Shown one piece after another: positions 26,620-36,512 of a DNA stretch of 64,000 nt. This DNA is from Candidatus Syntrophocurvum alkaliphilum. GTDB lineage: Bacteria; Bacillota; Syntrophomonadia; Syntrophomonadales; Syntrophomonadaceae. The notes below the pieces were generated by a model that saw only the letters and a list, made by a program, of their open reading frames with translations, made no database searches and was not told the DNA's origin. The position numbers and the translations under genes were made by a program. Position 1 is the stretch's first letter, and the number at the start of each line of letters is the position of its first letter. The stretch spans positions 1,730,001 through 1,794,000 of the forward strand of contig NZ_CP046457.1 of assembly GCF_009734445.1 (NCBI RefSeq). Direction: 5' to 3'.

Positions 26620-27886
26620 TAAATTTCTCCAATTCCCTTAGATGCTGTATAGCATATTCTTCAACCCCATCATGTTTTCTAAATGTTTGTTTTAACATGT
26701 CTAAATGATGCTGTTCTGTGTATGTTATTTTTTTGTTTTCCATGATTTCATGGACAGTAATAAGTTTTTTGTTATAATAGACATGCAAGTTATTTTCAAT
26801 TATTTTTATTGTTACTTTCTTTCCAATTAAGGTTGAAGGAACTGAATACATTTTCTTTTTGTAAGAGAAAAGTGCATTTGTATTTACATTCACCTTTATG
26901 GAAGAAAGCTTATAGGAAGAACATATTTTTTCTTGTGGTAAAGGAAAAAGATGTTCTCTTTCTTTTTTGTACATAAGTATAGGTGGTATGCCTGTACTCT
27001 GACAAATTCTAGTATTAGCCTCGTTTGTTATCTGCTCTAATTTTTCATGTAATTGTTCGATATTATCTAACACTCCGTTATAAGTCATTATTTCATCTAT
27101 AATTTTCATAGGATTCTCTACTTTTGCTTTAGTTTGAGGCCTTCCTTTAATACAAGGAACTACTTTAAATCCATAATCATCTGCAAATTGCTGAAATTTA
27201 GGATTAACAGTACCATCTGATAATTCTGTTCTAGCTTTTAACATCATTGTAGTAGCATTATCTATAACTAACTCCTTAGGCACACCCCCTATTGTTTCAA
27301 AAGCATTAGCTAAAAAGTCTACAACACAATCTAAGCTTGTTGATAAGTAAATAAGCCAAACTTTTTGCCTTGATGCTGATAATACTAAGCTTCCTACATT
27401 TATAATTATTTCTTCACTATTTCTAAACCTAAATTTAATTTTTTCTTTCCAATCAAACTGTGCTTGTTTACCTAGTTCTGTTTCTGTTTTAATTGAATTT
27501 GAATTACCTTTTGGTTTAAAATAATTAGCAAACTCTTCATGCTTTAGTATGTAGTAATTAAAGTTATTCCTGGTGCATTTTAATCCATGCTCTCTTTGTA
27601 AATATCTAAACAGATGATCTTTGTAATAAAACATTTGAGATGATTCATCAGATAGTAATTCTTTTATAATTTCATAGTAGTCATCAATCACAGATTTTTT
27701 CTTTTTTCTTTCCTTTTTATCAGCTCCTATGTAATATTTTTTAACTGTCCTTCTATCAACCCCCAAATTCCTTGCTATTTCACTAAAATTTGGCTTATCC
27801 AAGTTATTTGCCTCCACAAGTGTTTTAAGTTTCGGTAAGTCTTTTACTGAGTTAATATCAATATCAGTAATTAATTTTATTTTCAT
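26594..27886 (-). CDS. istA: IS21-family transposase IstA
   Basis: 430 aa DDE transposase. An N-terminal helix-turn-helix (NFSEIARNLGVDRRTVKKYY) is followed by the rve integrase core; acidic residues are seen in QFDWKE and ELVIDNATT, and the third in the VENPMK region (Glu). The length is slightly below many IstA proteins. With istB broken, transposition would need help from another copy. Confidence 0.9.
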   Translation of the reverse strand: MKIKLITDIDINSVKDLPKLKTLVEANNLDKPNFSEIARNLGVDRRTVKKYYIGADKKERKKKKSVIDDYYEIIKELLSDESSQMFYYKDHLFRYLQREHGLKCTRNNFNYYILKHEEFANYFKPKGNSNSIKTETELGKQAQFDWKEKIKFRFRNSEEIIINVGSLVLSASRQKVWLIYLSTSLDCVVDFLANAFETIGGVPKELVIDNATTMMLKARTELSDGTVNPKFQQFADDYGFKVVPCIKGRPQTKAKVENPMKIIDEIMTYNGVLDNIEQLHEKLEQITNEANTRICQSTGIPPILMYKKEREHLFPLPQEKICSSYKLSSIKVNVNTNALFSYKKKMYSVPSTLIGKKVTIKIIENNLHVYYNKKLITVHEIMENKKITYTEQHHLDMLKQTFRKHDGVEEYAIQHLRELEKFNEQLSNIT

Positions 27887-27925
27887 TTCTCATCACCCAG
27901 TAAAACTATAGAAACTTATGTGATT

Positions 27926-27947
27926 TTTGTACATTTAAATATTAGCA
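27926..27947. repeat. IS21 right terminal inverted repeat
   Basis: Reads inward (minus strand) TGCTAATATTTAAATGTAC...; an almost identical end, extending further, occurs alone at 46059-46092. Confidence 0.75.
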
Positions 27948-28044
27948 TTTATAAGGCCCCCTCAAGAGCTTGATTGCTCCCAAGGTGTGCTGGGGGTTGG
28001 TGTTGTGTATATCAGTAGCTTAATAAAATAGTGTCTAGCTTCGA

Positions 28045-31000
28045 TTAATCACTAGTATGTTCATAACCCTGCCACCTTAAGAAAGGATAGCCTTGATTTT
28101 CTGATGAGTTAATGCCCCAAGTGCTACTAAAATTCCAATCAACATAAGTAGCTTGCTGCTTCATTTGCTCAGTTGTTTTAGGTGTTCCACTCCCTGACTG
28201 CCCGTTCACATCTTCGTTGTAATAGGTGTTACTGGATGAGCCACTATCCCAGGTACCTACTATGCTACCCACGCTTGAACCATCTCCAGAAACACTTCCT
28301 GTCATGTAAGAGTTTGTTATATCACCAGCTATCCAACCTGCTAAACCCCCAATACCAGAACCACTTCCTTCTACATTGCCATGAGCGTTCACATTGCTCA
28401 AATCTCTTCTGTTAGAAATAAAGTTAGCTACCCACCCAATTTGCCCAACAAATCCACCTACCCTGTGTACACCTGTGACATCACCTGAAGCATATAGACC
28501 TGATAAATTTCTTATAGAATAACCGGCAAAACCACCTATTCTGCTGTACCCATCAACATTACCTGTAGCATAGCTCTCAGTGCATGAACTTCCAGTAGCC
28601 ATTTTACCTACAAACCCACCAACTTCTTCATTTCCAGCAACACTTCCAGTGGCATAACTGTTTGTAGCAGAGTTGTACGCCAATTCGCCTACAAATCCTC
28701 CAACCTGATCTGCACTGGGCGCATTCACATCACCTGTAGCGTAACTATTACTTACAGAAGTTCCCCCCTGCCCGGAAATTCTTCCAATAAAACCACCAAA
28801 ATGATTATGATCTTCTTCATCAAAGATACCTGTCACATTTCCCGATGCACTAGAGTCAAGAATTGTTAATCTAGTTCCACCATGTCCCAAGAGTCCTCCA
28901 ACATATTGGATACCATAGACATCTCCGTATGCTGAACAGTTTTCTATTTTCTGGTCGTAATCGGTATTAGACGTAGTTTGAGCAGCGGTTGCTCTTCCAA
29001 TTAAGCCACCCACATATTTCTCGCCATGTACTGTCAAATCCGCAGTTACGTTAGCCATCTGCCCAACAAACCTGCCAGCTAGAGGACCTACATAATCCTT
29101 GCCTGTAATGCTTCCTCCCTCTATGGTTAGGTTGTGGACACCTGGATGATGGTCTAAACTGCTGTATTTCGATGTTACCCCGAACAACCCTACATCATTT
29201 ACTTCTGGTCTGTCAATAAAAAGATTAATAACCGAATAACCCTCACCGTTAAATATACCTTGGAAAGTGTCTCCTTCAGTACCGATAGGCTCCCAACCTT
29301 TACCATCGTTCCAGTAGGCACCACCGTCAGATGTTGCATCGCCTAAATCAATATCATTTAGTAGGATAAAATGTGTATTGGCATGGTCAGACCCCAAGTG
29401 CTTTCTTACATTGTCTAAGTGTTCAGCTGTAGCTATTTGATAAGGGGCTTCCTCTGTACCACTACCACCATCAAAGTCCGCTTCTTCAGTTACTGTAATC
29501 GTTACGGTATCTTGAAAACCACCATCATTTGTGGTTACAGTGATTTCTGCTGTTCCTACCGCTACTCCTGTCACTTCACCAGTTGCACTTACTGTTGCTA
29601 TACCATCATCGCTTGATGACCATATTACATCTTTGTTTGTCGCGCTTCCAGGTTCTACTGTTGCGTTGAACTGGAAGTTTGCTCCTACTCCAATTGTTTG
29701 GTCAGCTTCGTCAATGCTTACTCCAGTTACAGGTACTAAAGTACCTGCAGCTTTCTCCCCATCAAAGGTTGCTGTCGCTGTATCTAAGTCTGTTACTGCT
29801 TGATCAACTGTTGCTTGAGAAGCACTAGTATCATCGTATACTCCTTGGGCTGCTCCTATAGCTTCTTCATATGTATCCATAGCTACCTGGCTTACCCACT
29901 CATCAGTTGTTAGTACGTCTGAACCGTCTGTGCTTATTTCTACAGAATCTCTGTTAGTTTCTGCTTCGCCAATGGCTGTTGCTAAAGCATTTTTATCTAC
30001 AGCTACATACTGAGCAGTCACTGTTAAGTCGCTTGTAATGTTTGTAAAGTCAGCTGGACTCCAACCCGTAAACTTGTAGCCATCTCTAGTTGGATCGGCT
30101 GGTGCTGTTGCTGCACTTCCGTGCTCTATTGTCTCTGTAGCGATTTCTGAATTATCCCAATCAACAAATGTTACTGTATATGTTTTTAGAGTCAGTGTAA
30201 CTGATTCAATAATATCTGATTCTATAACTGTCACACTACCTGTTACATCTTCATAGCCTGTTTTAGTTATTGTATAGCTGTAAGTTCCCTCTTCTAGATC
30301 AAATTCTACTTCTCCAGGCCAAACAGTAAGCTCTTCGTCGCCATTGATTGAAACTAGCGCATCATATATACCAACATTGAATTCTACTTTATGAAGGGTA
30401 ATTGGTTCATAATCTCCAGTTACCTCTATTGGATTATCTTCTCTACTTGCCACTTGAACACCCGTAGTGCCAGCTTGAATATTAACAGATTTCGTAGTAG
30501 ATGATCCTAAAGTGAATTCTAATCTTGCACCTGTAGCATTTGCCCCTACTTCTACATTAGTTGAAGCAGTGTCTCTCATATTAACTCTAACATTTGGCTT
30601 GTTAACTGTCATATTCCCAATTGATGAGTTTCTAAGCCTTACAGAATTTAGTCCACCGCCATCAATCGTTAGGTTGTCAAAATTCGTGCCATCAGCGGTG
30701 AAGTTATTAACGCCTGAAGATATTGATACTGTTCCATTAATAACCTGAAATGGAGAGTGCGGTGGAGTACCATTAATAACCACATTATCTGCCTTAATAG
30801 TCAAATTCCCATCTATTATGGCATTTGAACCATTAATCGTTTGTGTATTGCTTACTGTATAGTCACCAGTATATGTCCCAGGTACTACGGTAATTGTTGT
30901 TATGTCACTATTATCTAAAGCAGTGGTTAGCTCTTCTCTATTGTAGACAGCAGCAGTTGACGCAGCATTAAATGTAATCTCTTTTTTAGCAACTGAAGAA

Positions 31001-32523
31001 TTGTTCATACCTGATTTTACACCGATAACTTTTACTGTAACCGTCCCTCCAAGATCACTGTTGCCAGTTAAGTCACTCGCATCTACTGTTATCAATGATG
31101 ATGTTGGTGATGATGTGGAAGGTGTTGTTCCATCTAATGTGTAATAGAATGTAACTCCACTAATATCGGATGAGAAGTCAACTGCAACTGATGCACTGTT
31201 ATTTAAAGCACTAACATCATCCGGTGTTGTTGTAATATTAATAGCACTTACAGAAACTGTTGAGCTACTAGACGACCCACTTGATCTTCTAGGCTGTAAG
31301 TTCTCTGGCAGATTAATTTTATATTCTGAGTCCTTAGCTCCTGTACCTAAAGCTTTAATTATTCTGCCTTCATTATTAACATTTGTTGTTGTATTAACAT
31401 CAAGTAGGTCTATTACTGTTTCTTTTGATGTATTTACTTTTACTTCTTCTGCCTTGTCATCTATTTGTAGTTTATTAACCTGGGTTTCTTCTTGCATTGT
31501 TAGTTTTACATTTCCTGTATTCACATTTATATTGTCAAAGGTCCCTTGAAATATTATTTCAGTATCTTTTGCTTCTTCTGCGACTGTTACTGAAGCTCCT
31601 CTATCATGTATCATTACTATACGGAGTTTGCCTGCTGCTTTTTGAATGATTATATTTCTAAAGTCTCCTCCGTTTATGTAGATACTATCTGAGCCACCAC
31701 CTCTAATATAGGAGTCTCCTTCTACTGTAACATTGTTTAATGTTACTTCTCCTTCTCCTACTTCTTCTGCTATTGTAAGGTCACCTGTAATAGTTACATT
31801 TTGTAAAATTACTTGATCTGCTTTTATATATACATCACCATCAAACTTTTTATTTCCTTCTTCTGGACCATAGGTGCCTGCTTTGTTTATTGTCCAAATT
31901 GCCTCTTTTAATACTCTATCTAATAACACTAATGCTTCTGCCCTAGTTATAGGTTCTATAGGTTTAAAGCTACCATCTGGATATCCACCCATAAATCCTG
32001 CTTCTGCTACTGCTCCTACTGATCCTTTACTCCAACTTGGTATGTCTTTAGCATCATTAAATATATCTATATAATTTGTATTTTTTTTCATTTGTTTAAT
32101 TTTAGTAATGATTATAGCTGCTTCCTGTCTACTTATTGTATTATTTGGTTTAATTGTTCCGTCAGGATAACCGCCAATGTAACCTGCTGCATATGCTATT
32201 TTGATTGCCTCTGTAAACCAAGTGTCTTCTGGCACATCGCCAAACTGGATTTCCCCTTCTTCTGTGAAATTAAATACTCTGTTTGTTAAGGTCATGAATT
32301 CTGCTCTAGTAATTGAATTATTAGGTTTAAATGTACCATCTGGATATCCCCTAACAATTCCTCCATCTACCATTTCTTGAATTGTATCTTTTGCCCAATG
32401 GTTTTTTATATCTAATAACGTGTTATTTGCATAAACGTTTGGTGTCGATTCAAAAACTATGGTAAATAAAAAGGTAAATAATAAAAAAACACATAGCATT
32501 TTATTCTTTTTTAAAACCAACAT
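28045..32523 (-). CDS. Large SLH-domain surface protein with beta-helix, Big_2, InlB_B and GLUG regions
   Basis: 1492 aa. Signal peptide to about residue 32 (VYA), then three SLH repeats (about 35-210; IVRGYPDGTFKPNNSITRAE is typical) that anchor it to the wall. Next: a repeat-rich part with DUF-like beta strands (220-420), a Ser-rich linker (SSGSSSSST), a chitobiase/Big-like segment, beta-helix, an InlB_B repeat (VTFVDWDN...GYKFTGW), a FIVAR-like helix, a Big_2 domain (VSIDEADQTIGVG) and finally GLUG-type repeats (YVGGLIGR, VGGFVG). The ATG at 32523 has GGGAG 9 bases before it; a longer reading to 32583 would put a charged stretch before the signal peptide. Likely adhesin or S-layer-associated scaffold; ligand unknown. 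Confidence 0.87.
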   Translation of the reverse strand: MLVLKKNKMLCVFLLFTFLFTIVFESTPNVYANNTLLDIKNHWAKDTIQEMVDGGIVRGYPDGTFKPNNSITRAEFMTLTNRVFNFTEEGEIQFGDVPEDTWFTEAIKIAYAAGYIGGYPDGTIKPNNTISRQEAAIIITKIKQMKKNTNYIDIFNDAKDIPSWSKGSVGAVAEAGFMGGYPDGSFKPIEPITRAEALVLLDRVLKEAIWTINKAGTYGPEEGNKKFDGDVYIKADQVILQNVTITGDLTIAEEVGEGEVTLNNVTVEGDSYIRGGGSDSIYINGGDFRNIIIQKAAGKLRIVMIHDRGASVTVAEEAKDTEIIFQGTFDNINVNTGNVKLTMQEETQVNKLQIDDKAEEVKVNTSKETVIDLLDVNTTTNVNNEGRIIKALGTGAKDSEYKINLPENLQPRRSSGSSSSSTVSVSAINITTTPDDVSALNNSASVAVDFSSDISGVTFYYTLDGTTPSTSSPTSSLITVDASDLTGNSDLGGTVTVKVIGVKSGMNNSSVAKKEITFNAASTAAVYNREELTTALDNSDITTITVVPGTYTGDYTVSNTQTINGSNAIIDGNLTIKADNVVINGTPPHSPFQVINGTVSISSGVNNFTADGTNFDNLTIDGGGLNSVRLRNSSIGNMTVNKPNVRVNMRDTASTNVEVGANATGARLEFTLGSSTTKSVNIQAGTTGVQVASREDNPIEVTGDYEPITLHKVEFNVGIYDALVSINGDEELTVWPGEVEFDLEEGTYSYTITKTGYEDVTGSVTVIESDIIESVTLTLKTYTVTFVDWDNSEIATETIEHGSAATAPADPTRDGYKFTGWSPADFTNITSDLTVTAQYVAVDKNALATAIGEAETNRDSVEISTDGSDVLTTDEWVSQVAMDTYEEAIGAAQGVYDDTSASQATVDQAVTDLDTATATFDGEKAAGTLVPVTGVSIDEADQTIGVGANFQFNATVEPGSATNKDVIWSSSDDGIATVSATGEVTGVAVGTAEITVTTNDGGFQDTVTITVTEEADFDGGSGTEEAPYQIATAEHLDNVRKHLGSDHANTHFILLNDIDLGDATSDGGAYWNDGKGWEPIGTEGDTFQGIFNGEGYSVINLFIDRPEVNDVGLFGVTSKYSSLDHHPGVHNLTIEGGSITGKDYVGPLAGRFVGQMANVTADLTVHGEKYVGGLIGRATAAQTTSNTDYDQKIENCSAYGDVYGIQYVGGLLGHGGTRLTILDSSASGNVTGIFDEEDHNHFGGFIGRISGQGGTSVSNSYATGDVNAPSADQVGGFVGELAYNSATNSYATGSVAGNEEVGGFVGKMATGSSCTESYATGNVDGYSRIGGFAGYSIRNLSGLYASGDVTGVHRVGGFVGQIGWVANFISNRRDLSNVNAHGNVEGSGSGIGGLAGWIAGDITNSYMTGSVSGDGSSVGSIVGTWDSGSSSNTYYNEDVNGQSGSGTPKTTEQMKQQATYVDWNFSSTWGINSSENQGYPFLRWQGYEHTSD

Positions 32524-32674
32524 TGAAATACTCCCTTCAAAAATAATATCTCTTCTACTACCCTCCTCTTTATAAAATTCCACCCATTTTTAACCCCGAT
32601 AAAATAATCATTTTAAAATTTCTATCTTAGGAGTAATTGCCTAAGACAAAAAGCTAATTAGCTTTTAAATTATA

Positions 32675-32683
32675 TGCTATAAT
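32675..32683 (+). promoter_or_regulatory. Extended -10 promoter of the LuxR-type gene
   Basis: TGCTATAAT, preceded by an 18-bp palindrome AAAAGCTAATTAGCTTTT (32649-32666). The surrounding block recurs in worn form at 45880-45955. Confidence 0.55.
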
Positions 32684-32695
32684 CATTTTTAAGAC

Positions 32696-32714
32696 ATCAC
32701 CCCTAAAGGGTGAT
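32696..32714. promoter_or_regulatory. Inverted repeat ATCACCC-N5-GGGTGAT, candidate autoregulatory operator
   Basis: Located just downstream of the -10 and 18 bp before the start of a LuxR-type regulator. The same 19-bp sequence occurs at 45931-45949 with shared flanks. Position suggests binding of the LuxR-type protein to its own leader region; not proven. Confidence 0.6.
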
Positions 32715-32732
32715 TTTAAGTGGGTGAGGGTT

Positions 32733-34140
32733 ATGAGAGGGTGGCCTATCGGGCTTGGGTTTTGGGCTGGTTGGCTATGGGTAACTTTTTTAAATGGTCC
32801 ATTTGTTTATAGATTTTTATTAACTTTAGAATCAACTTATATAAATATTGTAATGCTACTATTTTTAGCTTGTAATACGATTACTTATTTGGTTTTGGCT
32901 AATGAAAGTTATTATAAGAAATTCAATAATAAATTGGTAATTATTTGTGGCATGATTTTAATGGTGTGCTCTACATTACTTATTGTTGGAACTGCTTTTA
33001 GTACAGTTTTAGGTCTATACGCACTGTATTTAGCGGCTATTTTAGGCGGAATAGGGTCAGCAATAATTCTAGTATTTTACGGTGAATTATATAGTCAATA
33101 TAGTATTAAACGTGCTGGTTTATATTATGGGATATGTTTGGCTATTGCAACTTTGGTGTACTTAGGAGTATCTTTTATACATTTATACCTAGCTATTCTG
33201 ATAACCCTACTACTACCTATATTTTCTGTTTATTCACTTATTAAAGGACTAAGTAGTAACAACTTAATTATTATAGCTGATAATGAAGACTATGCTAAAT
33301 TAGATAATATCTTACATACGATTAGCTATAATGTTCTTTTTGTTTTACTTTGTTGGTGGGCTAATGTATAACATTTTAAGCCTATTGCCAAATTTACCGG
33401 AACAACAATTATTTTGGTATAGTAGTTTAATATATTGTGTAGTAATATTTATTGCTGTTGTAAGTATATTTAAGGATGAATTTACTTATCTTCGCTATTC
33501 CCATAATCTTGCATTGCCACTGTTAGGCATTGGCTTTTTGCTAGTTCCTTTTTTAAGTGGAGGAAGTATTATAATCTCTTTTCTGTTTTTTCAAATGGGA
33601 TTTGCTGTTTTTGATTTTTTTGTCTGGATGATTCTTTGTTACATTGCTAAAACAACTGAAAACAAACGCCAAGTATTTGCTATTGGCTTCTTTATAGTTA
33701 CTTTGTCTATGTTTGGCAGTTCTCTCTTTCATCAAGGTATAACCTTATATGTAACTAATGTTATTCAACAAATAAACACCCTGTCCATATTGGCCGCAAT
33801 TATAATGTTTGTATCAGTAATTCTTTTCATAAATCTATTTACTATATCTAAAATTAATTATGATAAACCTGATGACTCTATTACCTTAGCTGAATCAGGA
33901 GCAACTTCTGATAATGTAGTCGAACAATTATCTCCTACCATCGCTTTTTCTGAATATGGGTTGACCGCACGCGAACAACAGGTGTTAGATTTACTATTAA
34001 AAGGATATAATAATCCCAACATATGTAATTCTTTAAACATAAGCAACAATACTTTAAAAACTCATTTACGAAACATCTATAGGAAAGTTGAAGTATCAAA
34101 TAGACAAGAACTGATCGATGTTTATTATTCTCAAAAATAG
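32733..34140 (+). pseudogene. Membrane-bound LuxR-family regulator, frameshifted
   Basis: Two frames make one protein of about 469 aa: ten or more membrane helices in an MFS-like arrangement, then a C-terminal LuxR helix-turn-helix (LTAREQQVLDLLLKGYNN...LKTHLRNIYRKV). This layout is known for membrane LuxR regulators in several anaerobes. The frames break at a T5 run near 33335-33340: dropping one T gives VLLFYFVGGLMYN. So one extra base is present, either a mutation or an assembly error. I take the ATG at 32733 (after GGTGAGG) rather than GTG 32724. Confidence 0.8.
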
Positions 34141-34153
34141 TATCAATATCCAT

Positions 34154-34177
34154 AAAAAAAGGACAAGATAAATGTCC
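34154..34177 (-). terminator. Terminator of the prfC-helD operon
   Basis: On the minus strand GGACA-TTTATCT-TGTCC is followed by seven T. It lies between the convergent LuxR gene and helD. Confidence 0.75.
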
Positions 34178-34190
34178 TATCCTATTCGCC

Positions 34191-36485
34191 TTATCCTTTT
34201 TCAACAGCGTTAGTCTTATTCAATATTGATAAAGTTTTTCCTGTGCATACGACATCTAAGCTGTGTAAAGCCCTTGTCATAGCAACATATAAAAGTTTTA
34301 AATCTAGTTCAGTTTGCTCGTAATCTTCTTCTAGAGTGGTGATAATTACTGCATCAAACTCTAGTCCTTTAGCATGATATGCAGATAAAATAACTATACC
34401 ACCTTCATAACTAATATCATTAGCATTAAGTTGTTTAGCAGCAATATTACCTCTTTTGTCTAGTGATTTTTTTAATTTTGTACATTCCTTAGTAGTCTTA
34501 CAAATAATGGCTACAGTAGAATAATCTTTTTCTTTTAGATCTTGAACTCTTTTTTCCAACGCACTTATAGTTTCGTTTTGGTTTTTTTGCCTTAAAACCT
34601 TTGGTTTTTCCCCATGCCTAACAACTGGCTTGGCTAACACTAAACCTGGTAACTCAGTTAGCTTTAGTACATCATTAGCTAAATCCATAATCTCTATAGT
34701 GGTACGATAGCTTTGTTCAAGAGTCAGGTATCTACTGTTTCCACTAGTAAAGACCTTTTCTCTTAATTCATTCCAATCATTCATACCACGATAAGAATGA
34801 ATACCTTGAGATATATCTCCTAAGAGAGTAAACATCTCTGTATCAAAAATTTCCTTTAAAATATCTATCTGAAATAAGCTAAAATCCTGAGCTTCATCTA
34901 TTACTAAATGTTTGGCCTTCATTTCTTTTTTAAAGCCAAATGCTTTGTACTGAATGTATAGTAGTGGTGTTAGGTCTTCAAACTCAACCCTTTTTTTTGC
35001 TAAAACCTCTTTAGTGTAATTACAGAAATAAGATAAAAACTCTTGGTTTATTTCGTTATTAGCAAAGTATTGTAATTTTTCAGGACTAGTTGCTAATTCC
35101 CTATAGTAGTGTAACGCATCATTTTGAGGAAAAAGAGCGATATATTTTTTCACTGCATTTTTAGAAGTTTTTTTAAGTGATTCTATTTTATTATCTCTTT
35201 CATCCATTAATATTCCTAATTGTTCTCTACGTTCTTCAGCATCATCAGTTGAACGTCTAACCTCATTTAAGCGCTTATCATAGTCATCTTCTAACTCTTC
35301 TATTATACTGTTAAGCTCTTTTTTCAGCTTACTTGTTAATATTTTTTTAACTCTTGGGATTCTGCTATATATAGGAAGATAATAAAAATCTTTTAAAAAT
35401 ATACTGTTAACTTCTTCGGCAGTTAGTATGGTATATTCTTCTAGCTTTAAATCCTCTTGCGGCACAAAGTCTTGTTCCAAAGAGAGCACATATTTTTCAA
35501 TTATTTCTTTAAACTCCAAAGAGCCTTTAAACATAGATACATCTCTTATTAAAGCATTTTCATCCCCATCAACCAAAAGCTTTTCTAGTTTTTCATCAGG
35601 ACTAACTAGTTTATATTTTACACCGGTAAGATCATAGACCAAATCAACAAACGTTGTCTGCTCTACTTGATCTACTCCTAGTTCTGGTAAAACTTCCGAT
35701 ATATAATTTAAAAACAAACTATTTGGTGCAATTATCATAAAGTTTTCGGGAGTAAAGCTCTCTTCATAGGTATAGATTAAATATGCTATTCTATGCAGTG
35801 CAATAGTGGTTTTTCCACTTCCTGCTGCTCCTTGAACAATTAATGGCTCAGATATGCTAGCACGTATAATTTTGTTTTGCTCTGCTTGGATTGTATTTAC
35901 TATATCCTTTAGCCGATTATCCTTATTCTCCTGTAAAGCCACTTGCAAAAACTCGTCGGTTGAAGCAAAATCCACATCCATCATATCTTCTAATTTGCCA
36001 TCTTTTATTATATATTGCCTTTTAAGTAAGAGTTCCCCACTGTGAGTGCCGGAGGGGGTTTCATAGGTTACATGACCTAAATTCCCATCATAATAAACAC
36101 TAGCTACAGGTGAACGCCAATCAATAACTAATGGAGTCTCATCACCATCTGCTCTTGGTAGAGCAATTTTGCCTATATACAGTTTATCTTCTTTACTATT
36201 GCCTTCTCGCTTTATATCGATTCTGCAAAAATAAGGCTTTTTTTCCGCATGTACTAATCCATCATAACTATTTTCTAGTCTTTCTAAAAACTTTGAGTTC
36301 ATCATTATACGAACATAACTAAGACTGCTATCAAGAAAATCGAAATCTATATAAGCTTCACGCAGTTCTTCATTGTACTGCTCACGTTTTGTATCCATGG
36401 CTAAAATAATATCTTTAACGTAATCGACGGTATATTCAAGTCTTTCTAATTCCGCCTTATACTCTGGATGTTTTTTTAATGACAC
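34191..36485 (-). CDS. helD: HelD-like helicase (UvrD/Rep superfamily), RNA polymerase recycling
   Basis: 764 aa. Long charged N-terminal arm (1-75), then IDWRSPVASVYYDG, a HelD hallmark, Walker A GAAGSGKTT (219-227), and UvrD-type C-terminal motifs (VIDEAQDFSLFQ, GDISQGIHSYRG, YVAMTRALHSL). HelD removes stalled RNA polymerase from DNA in Firmicutes. The start is GTG, 9 bases after AAGGA. It is 27 bp downstream of prfC and shares its operon. Confidence 0.9.
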   Translation of the reverse strand: MSLKKHPEYKAELERLEYTVDYVKDIILAMDTKREQYNEELREAYIDFDFLDSSLSYVRIMMNSKFLERLENSYDGLVHAEKKPYFCRIDIKREGNSKEDKLYIGKIALPRADGDETPLVIDWRSPVASVYYDGNLGHVTYETPSGTHSGELLLKRQYIIKDGKLEDMMDVDFASTDEFLQVALQENKDNRLKDIVNTIQAEQNKIIRASISEPLIVQGAAGSGKTTIALHRIAYLIYTYEESFTPENFMIIAPNSLFLNYISEVLPELGVDQVEQTTFVDLVYDLTGVKYKLVSPDEKLEKLLVDGDENALIRDVSMFKGSLEFKEIIEKYVLSLEQDFVPQEDLKLEEYTILTAEEVNSIFLKDFYYLPIYSRIPRVKKILTSKLKKELNSIIEELEDDYDKRLNEVRRSTDDAEERREQLGILMDERDNKIESLKKTSKNAVKKYIALFPQNDALHYYRELATSPEKLQYFANNEINQEFLSYFCNYTKEVLAKKRVEFEDLTPLLYIQYKAFGFKKEMKAKHLVIDEAQDFSLFQIDILKEIFDTEMFTLLGDISQGIHSYRGMNDWNELREKVFTSGNSRYLTLEQSYRTTIEIMDLANDVLKLTELPGLVLAKPVVRHGEKPKVLRQKNQNETISALEKRVQDLKEKDYSTVAIICKTTKECTKLKKSLDKRGNIAAKQLNANDISYEGGIVILSAYHAKGLEFDAVIITTLEEDYEQTELDLKLLYVAMTRALHSLDVVCTGKTLSILNKTNAVEKG

Positions 36486-36512
36486 TGTTAATATTCCTTC
36501 CTATTAAGATAT

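Larger units (their letters stand above)
22359..27947 (-). mobile_element. IS21-family insertion sequence interrupted by a Rit-type element
   Basis: istA and istB with 22-bp ends that are near-perfect inverted repeats (22359-22380 and 27926-27947), outermost bases TG...CA. Without the inserted 3481 bp the element would be 2108 bp, a normal IS21 size. No target duplication is visible; the left flank is a truncated helicase, so the insertion probably caused a deletion. A related end survives at 46059. Confidence 0.85.
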
